Assembly (NCBI GenBank): GCA_016744795.1 | Contig: JADGDR010000016.1 | Span: 1 to 37,738, forward strand | Direction of reading: 5' to 3' | From: Sulfurospirillum sp. | Lineage (GTDB): Bacteria; Campylobacterota; Campylobacteria; Campylobacterales; Sulfurospirillaceae | DNA: 37,738 nucleotides | Shown here: positions 33,149 to 37,738 of the stretch, piece by piece | Position numbering within the stretch: position 1 is the stretch's first letter | Layout of the letters: each line of letters starts with the position of its first letter | Translations under genes and position numbers: made by a program | Notes under the pieces: model-generated | The model's database searches: none | What the model was told of the DNA's origin: nothing | Seen by the model: the letters and a program-made list of their open reading frames with translations, nothing else

Positions 33149-34036
33149 ATGCAACGTGGTAACTTATTTGGTGTTTTAGCTATTTTACTTTGGTCTACAT
33201 TAGCAAGTCTTGGTGTTTTAGCTAGTGCTATTCCTCCATTTCAACTCACTTCTATGACATTTTTTGTAGCTTTTATTATTGGCATTATTTTATGGAAAAA
33301 AGATGGAAAAGGTATATTAGCTCATCTGAGATGGCCACTTAAAGTTTGGGTGGTAGGTGTTTGTGGACTTTTTGGTTATCACTTTTTTTACTTTTTAGCG
33401 ATTCAAAATGCACCTGCTATTGAAGCAAATCTTATCAATTATCTTTGGCCACTTTTTATAGTTCTTTTTAGCTCTTTTTTACCAAAAGAGAAATTAAGAT
33501 GGTTTCATATAGTTGGCATAATTAGTGGACTTGTAGGGGTCTTTTTTTTAGTAAGTAAAGGTGGCAGTTTAAACTTTGAGAGACAATATATGCATGGATA
33601 CATATATGCTTTTATATCGGCTGTGATTTGGGCTACTTATTCCGTGCTTTCAAGATTTTTTGGGAATATTCCAACTAGTGCAGTTGGAGGATTTTGTGGG
33701 CTAACTGCTGTTTTGTCTTTGTTTTGCCATCTTCTTTTTGAAATTACAGTAGTTCCTGATATGACAGAATTGTTAGTTATTCTAGCCTTAGGATTAGGAC
33801 CAGTTGGTGGAGCATTTTTTGTTTGGGATTATGGAGTGAAAAATGGAGATATCCAAATTTTAGGATCTCTCTCATATGCCACACCTATGCTTTCAACTTT
33901 ATTGCTCGTTTTTCTAGGACTCTCAGAGCCAAATCCTACTATTTGGATTGCCTGTGGTTTTATCATCTTAGGTTCACTTATATCGTCCTTGGGGCATTTT
34001 AAAAAGATGTATCAAACTAGAAAAATAGTCTATTAG
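33149..34036 (+). CDS. YddG-like EamA exporter (probable amino acid export)
   Basis: 295 residues, ten membrane helices. LLWSTLASLGVLAS in helix 1, the FYFLAIQNAPAIEANLINYLWPLFIVLFS stretch (split) in helices 3-4 and GPVGGAFFVWDYGVKNGDIQILGSLSYATP (split) in helices 8-9 are the hallmarks of the YddG subgroup of drug/metabolite transporters, exporters of aromatic and other amino acids. GAGG precedes the ATG. Confidence 0.82.
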   Translation: MQRGNLFGVLAILLWSTLASLGVLASAIPPFQLTSMTFFVAFIIGIILWKKDGKGILAHLRWPLKVWVVGVCGLFGYHFFYFLAIQNAPAIEANLINYLWPLFIVLFSSFLPKEKLRWFHIVGIISGLVGVFFLVSKGGSLNFERQYMHGYIYAFISAVIWATYSVLSRFFGNIPTSAVGGFCGLTAVLSLFCHLLFEITVVPDMTELLVILALGLGPVGGAFFVWDYGVKNGDIQILGSLSYATPMLSTLLLVFLGLSEPNPTIWIACGFIILGSLISSLGHFKKMYQTRKIVY

Positions 34037-34064
34037 TGGTTGAATTCAGGATGAAAGTTATTGC

Positions 34065-34352
34065 CTAGTACTCATAATCTACTACTTTAGTGATAGTGTT
34101 TTTTGATTTTAAGTAGTTTATGACCTCTACATGTAAAGGGTTTACTGCGTATGATTGTAGGTCTTCTACGGATTCAAAATCACTTATAAGAGCTAAGTCA
34201 TAGGCTCTCTCACTTTTTGTAAAATTTATCCCAACTTCTATCTGTTTTATAATGTCTATTTTGTTTTTTAGTGATAAGATTTTATTCTGAATAATTTTCT
34301 TATGTTCATCTGAGTTGTCTTCAAGTTTAAAAAATACTATATGTTTTATCAT
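34065..34352 (-). CDS. Dabb-domain (stress-responsive A/B barrel) protein
   Basis: 95 residues: IKHIVFFKL at the N-terminus, ALISDFESVEDLQSYAVNPLHVEV, and a terminal VVDYE define a dimeric alpha-beta barrel (Dabb) protein. Function unknown. Begins 14 bp after the activase stop with an AAAGGAC ribosome site, so it is probably the third gene of the glycyl-radical operon. Carries a near copy of the dispersed palindrome at 34126. Confidence 0.85.
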   Translation of the reverse strand: MIKHIVFFKLEDNSDEHKKIIQNKILSLKNKIDIIKQIEVGINFTKSERAYDLALISDFESVEDLQSYAVNPLHVEVINYLKSKNTITKVVDYEY

Positions 34353-34366
34353 TTTTGTCCTTTAGT

Positions 34367-35269
34367 TTATCCTCCAATTATAGCTTTTATTCCATAAGAT
34401 TCAAATAGTTTAATGATTTGTTCTTGTTTTTTTAATTGAGGTTCTTCCATTTTTACAAACTTTTCTAATCTTCCAAGTTTTTCATATTTTTTTTGTGCGA
34501 TATTGTGATAGGGCAAAATATTTACCATAATAGGTGGTTTTTCAAGTTTGTTGATAAACTCTGCTGTTTGTTTTATGTTTTCTAAATCGTCATTAACTCC
34601 TTTAATTAAGGGAATTCTTATGTTAATGTCTACATTTGATTTTGCTAAAAGTTCAAGATTTTTTAGTATTTGAACATTGCTTACACCTGTATGAAGTTTA
34701 TGTTTTGTATCGTCCATGACTTTTAAATCATACAAAAAATGTTCGCATTTTGAAGCTACTTCTAAAAGTTTTTTTTCACTTGTATAACCTGTTGTATCAA
34801 TGCAACGATGAATTTCCTCTTCTCCACACGCATCTAAGAGATTTACAAGAAGCTCATGATGACTAAGAGGTTCTCCTCCAGAAAAAGTAACTCCTCCATC
34901 TGATTGATCCATCATTAAAGTCTCTTTTTTTATAATTTCCATGATTTCATCTACTTGATACTTCTTACCTGACATCTCAGTTGCCCCACTAGGACAAACT
35001 TCGGCACACTTTCCACACAAAAGACAAGCTTCATAATCAGTTACAATCCCCTCACTTGTAAGCATGCAAGCATTTGGCACACATGCATCAACACATGCAC
35101 TACATCCCATACATTTTGAACTTGTAAAAAGTTTTTCTACTGTTTTTTCTATGCTTTCAGGATTATGACACCATGTGCAAGACAAAGGACAGCCTTTAAG
35201 AAAGATGGTGACCCTGATTCCAGGGCCATCATTGATAGCATAGCGTTTAACATCAAATACTAAACTCAT
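34367..35269 (-). CDS. glycyl-radical enzyme activating enzyme (radical SAM)
   Basis: 300 residues. Radical-SAM cluster motif C27-x3-C31-x2-C34 in GCPLSCTWCHNP, followed by two ferredoxin-type 4Fe-4S inserts (CMGCSACVDAC, CLLCGKCAEVCP; ~53-95), then GGVTFSGGEPL. This is the longer activase class used by non-Pfl glycyl-radical enzymes. It would generate the glycyl radical on the enzyme encoded directly upstream. Its ATG shares one base with that gene's stop codon, so the two are translationally linked. Oxygen-sensitive, implying anaerobic expression. Confidence 0.92.
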   Translation of the reverse strand: MSLVFDVKRYAINDGPGIRVTIFLKGCPLSCTWCHNPESIEKTVEKLFTSSKCMGCSACVDACVPNACMLTSEGIVTDYEACLLCGKCAEVCPSGATEMSGKKYQVDEIMEIIKKETLMMDQSDGGVTFSGGEPLSHHELLVNLLDACGEEEIHRCIDTTGYTSEKKLLEVASKCEHFLYDLKVMDDTKHKLHTGVSNVQILKNLELLAKSNVDINIRIPLIKGVNDDLENIKQTAEFINKLEKPPIMVNILPYHNIAQKKYEKLGRLEKFVKMEEPQLKKQEQIIKLFESYGIKAIIGG

Positions 35270-37629
35270 TAGAATGCATCATTCTCAGTACGGTCAATGA
35301 CTTCTTGTTGCAAATCATCGTTCATATCATTAAAATAGTCACTATACCCAGCCATGCGTACAAGCAAATCTTTGTACTCTTCAGGAGTCTTTTGAGCTGC
35401 TTTAAGTGTTGCGGTATCAACAATATTGAACTGTATATGATGACCTCCTAAAGTAAAATAACTTCTTATGAGTTGTCCTAGTTTTTTGATATCTTCATCT
35501 CTTTTTAACAGACTTGGTAAAAATCTTTGATTTAAAAGAGTTCCACCACTTCTAGTGTGATCTAGTTTTGTAAGTGAGCGTATAACTGCACTTGGTCCTT
35601 TTGTATCACAACCATGAGATGGGCTAGTTCCATCACTAATAGACTTATGTGCAAGTCTTCCATTTGGTGTTGCGCCCATTACTTTTCCAAAGTAGATATG
35701 ACAAGTTGTTGAGAGCATATTTAAATGAAACGCTTCACCTTTTATGTTTGGTTTACCATCAATTGATTTGACTAAATCATCATACACTTGAAGTGCAACA
35801 TCATCAGCATAATCATCATCATTCCCAAAAAATGGAGTTTTATTGATGATAGTTTGACGCATTTTTTCTTCACCATCAAAGTTATTTGCAACAGCAGCTA
35901 AAATTTTGTCCATACTAAATGTTTTGTCTTCGTAAACATGTTTTTTAAGGGTTGTTAGACTATCTGTTACAGTTCCAAGACCCGTGCATTGAATATAGTT
36001 TGTATTGTATCTTGGACCTCCATCGTAGTAATCTTTTCCTTTAGAGATACAATCTTCAATAACAACAGAAAGAAAAGGAGCAGGAGCATATTTGGCAAAC
36101 ATTCTATCAATGTAATTACTTACTCTTATTTTTTGGTCAACTACGAAATGAAGTTGTTTTAAGAATGCGTCATAAAGTTCTTCATAACTTTTAAAATTTC
36201 TTGGATCACCTGTTTTGATTCCTGCAAGTTTTCCAGTAACTGGATTTATGCCATCATTTAACATAACTTCTATAATCTTTGGAACATTTAGATAACCAGT
36301 TAAAAGAAAGGCTTCTTTTCCAAAAGCTCCAACTTCAATACAACCACTACAACCTCCCTCTCTTGCATCAGTTATGCTTTTCCCCATTCCAACCATCTCC
36401 ATAATGTAAGTATCTGGATTAAATACAGATGGATATCCATGTCCTTGACGAATAACTTTACAAGCAGCATTCAAAAATTTGTTTGGTGTTTTTGGAGCAA
36501 TGTGAACTGATGTTCCAGGTTGAAGTAAGTGTAACTCTTCTACCACGTTTAACATGATGTAAGAAACCTCACTTACTCCGTTACTTCCGTCACTTTTTAC
36601 TCCACCAATGTTTATGTTTGTAAAGTCGTTGTATGTTCCACTCTCTTTTGCTGTGATTCCAACTTTTGGTGGTGCTGTTTGGTTATTTACTTTTATCCAT
36701 ATGCATGAGATTAACTCTTTTGCTTCGTCACGTGTAAGTGTTCCTTCTTTAATCTCTTTTTCATAAAAAGGTGTTAAGTGTTGGTCAAAATGCCCTGGGT
36801 TCATAGCGTCCCAGCCATTTAGTTCGGTTATGGTTCCAAGATGAACAAACCAATACATCTGTATAGCTTCGTGTAAGTTACGAGGAGCATGAGCAGGAAC
36901 TCTGCGACAAACTTCTGCTACTTTTAGTAACTCTTTTTTTCTTGCTGTATCTTTTTCTGATTTTGATTTTTCTTCAGCCAAATCAGCATGACGATTTGCA
37001 AAAACAATAACCGCATCGCATGAGATTGCCATTGCTTTTAATTGCTCTGACTTATCTGTAGCTTCTGCATCATTCATATAATCAAGTGAATCAAGATGAG
37101 CTTGTATCTCTTTTTTAAAATCAAGCATACCTTTTTTGTAAATCTTGCCATCTAAAACTGTATGACCAGGTGCGCGTTGTTCCATAAACTCAGTAAAAAG
37201 TCCAGCTTCATAAGCTCTTCTCCACTCATCAGGAACATGATTAAAAATACGCTCTCTTTGAGTTCTCCCTTTCCAATAAGGTATAACTTCTCGCTCATAC
37301 GTATCTATATCATATTGTCCTATGCTATAAGGTTGCTGGTCTCTATCATTTAGTACATGAAGATCTTCAACACTATGACAAGTAAGCTCTGGAAAAGTGG
37401 GAATTGCCTTTGGCTTTGGTCCTCTCTCACCTACTATAAGCTCACCTTCACCCATGTAAAGAGTTTTTTTCTTACAATGGTCTAAAAATGTTAATGCTCT
37501 TAAAATAGGTATTGAGTATTTACCTAAGTTATCTTTATAAAATGTAGTTTGGTGAAGTGCTCGCTCTATTGCTATGCTTGGAGTTGCATCAAAACTTATT
37601 TTTCTTAGTTTTTGAATTCTATTATTCAT
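35269..37629 (-). CDS. hypD: HypD-like glycyl-radical dehydratase (probable trans-4-hydroxyproline dehydratase)
   Basis: 786 residues from the ATG at 37629. Thiyl Cys430 and general base Glu432 in GGCSGCIEVGAFGKEA, and glycyl radical Gly761 in RMAGYSDYFN. Other HypD-type pocket segments are present: RAPGHTV with the conserved His, GWDAMNPG, an ESGTYNDFTNIN block, FLLTGYLN, and LSTTCHIYFG. These match residues known to hold hydroxyproline in Clostridioides HypD, so I favour removal of water from trans-4-hydroxy-L-proline to give pyrroline-5-carboxylate, over choline, diol or isethionate lyases. No pyrroline reductase or transporter for it is in the window. The frame continues open for 36 more codons to the window edge (37630-37738), in protein-like sequence (ITGKVETNLIPERAACEQG), with only a weak ribosome site at this ATG, so an N-terminal extension from a start outside the window is possible. 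Confidence 0.82.
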   Translation of the reverse strand: MNNRIQKLRKISFDATPSIAIERALHQTTFYKDNLGKYSIPILRALTFLDHCKKKTLYMGEGELIVGERGPKPKAIPTFPELTCHSVEDLHVLNDRDQQPYSIGQYDIDTYEREVIPYWKGRTQRERIFNHVPDEWRRAYEAGLFTEFMEQRAPGHTVLDGKIYKKGMLDFKKEIQAHLDSLDYMNDAEATDKSEQLKAMAISCDAVIVFANRHADLAEEKSKSEKDTARKKELLKVAEVCRRVPAHAPRNLHEAIQMYWFVHLGTITELNGWDAMNPGHFDQHLTPFYEKEIKEGTLTRDEAKELISCIWIKVNNQTAPPKVGITAKESGTYNDFTNINIGGVKSDGSNGVSEVSYIMLNVVEELHLLQPGTSVHIAPKTPNKFLNAACKVIRQGHGYPSVFNPDTYIMEMVGMGKSITDAREGGCSGCIEVGAFGKEAFLLTGYLNVPKIIEVMLNDGINPVTGKLAGIKTGDPRNFKSYEELYDAFLKQLHFVVDQKIRVSNYIDRMFAKYAPAPFLSVVIEDCISKGKDYYDGGPRYNTNYIQCTGLGTVTDSLTTLKKHVYEDKTFSMDKILAAVANNFDGEEKMRQTIINKTPFFGNDDDYADDVALQVYDDLVKSIDGKPNIKGEAFHLNMLSTTCHIYFGKVMGATPNGRLAHKSISDGTSPSHGCDTKGPSAVIRSLTKLDHTRSGGTLLNQRFLPSLLKRDEDIKKLGQLIRSYFTLGGHHIQFNIVDTATLKAAQKTPEEYKDLLVRMAGYSDYFNDMNDDLQQEVIDRTENDAF

Positions 37630-37738
37630 TCCTGGACCTATAGCATTTTTTGCAATTGATTCATAAAAATTACCTTGCTCGCATGCTGCTCTTTCTGGTA
37701 TTAAGTTTGTTTCTACTTTTCCAGTTATCTCTTTTATG

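Noticed and set aside
1-37738. CRISPR array, tRNA genes, insertion sequences, prophage attachment sites.
   Set aside because: No regularly spaced repeats, no cloverleaf-like sequence and no transposase or integrase reading frame were seen on either strand.

Overview
The window is AT-rich, densely packed bacterial DNA, most likely from a Campylobacterota (epsilonproteobacterial) chromosome. The signs are the two sensor kinases with the MGEM..AHQWRQPL phospho-acceptor box common in that phylum, a DUF3373-type porin, an HP0495-like small protein beside moaC, a split CetA/CetB-like energy-taxis receptor and low G+C codon use. I cannot fix the genus. The left edge is the 3' end of a 5S rRNA gene.

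Layout. 1-72: 5S rRNA end. 303-3556: a small exported protein, an outer-membrane porin and a c-type cytochrome with an ethylbenzene-dehydrogenase-gamma-like domain. 3649-3816: a Pmp3/YqaE peptide missing from a normal ORF scan. 3830-6059: a sensor kinase (interrupted by a frameshift) and an OmpR-type regulator. 6154-13895: a TRAP transporter (DctPQM), the two halves of D-glutamate cyclase (DUF1445 and DUF4392) as separate genes, 5-oxoprolinase PxpABC and a tandem universal stress protein, closed by a strong terminator. 13938-16765 (minus): drug/metabolite exporter, moaC, DUF493 protein and a helical protein. 16942-20562: a ruined type I restriction-modification locus (hsdM, hsdS and hsdR remnants) holding an intact DUF2971 gene, an intact Fic gene and, on the opposite strand overlapping the Fic 3' end, a 51-residue gene whose product carries the Fic-inhibitory SxxxEG motif. 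20591-25728 (minus): L-2-hydroxyglutarate oxidase, a TAXI-type TRAP transporter (fused permease and binding protein) and an OmpR-type regulator. 25894-29500: PAS protein and chemoreceptor, then a second sensor kinase on the minus strand. 29554-34352: aminotransferase, AEC permease, RRM protein, phospholipase A, YddG-like exporter, Dabb protein. 34367-37738 (minus): glycyl-radical activase and a HypD-like glycyl-radical enzyme whose frame stays open to the window edge.

Two loci share one design: sensor kinase, OmpR-type regulator, TRAP transporter, then enzymes for a five-carbon glutamate-related compound. In both, the promoter of the binding-protein gene has direct repeats with one-helical-turn spacing over the -35 region (10-bp repeats at 6091-6110; 11-bp repeats at 24970-25003), as expected for OmpR-family activators. 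The predicted chemistry of the first locus is D-glutamate to 5-oxoproline to glutamate, of the second 2-hydroxyglutarate to 2-oxoglutarate, and the HypD-like enzyme would feed hydroxyproline to pyrroline-5-carboxylate. The substrates are inferred.

A second striking signal is the 12-bp palindrome TTTACATGTAAA, present in eight exact copies plus several near copies, mostly inside genes but also in or beside terminators, far above what base composition predicts.
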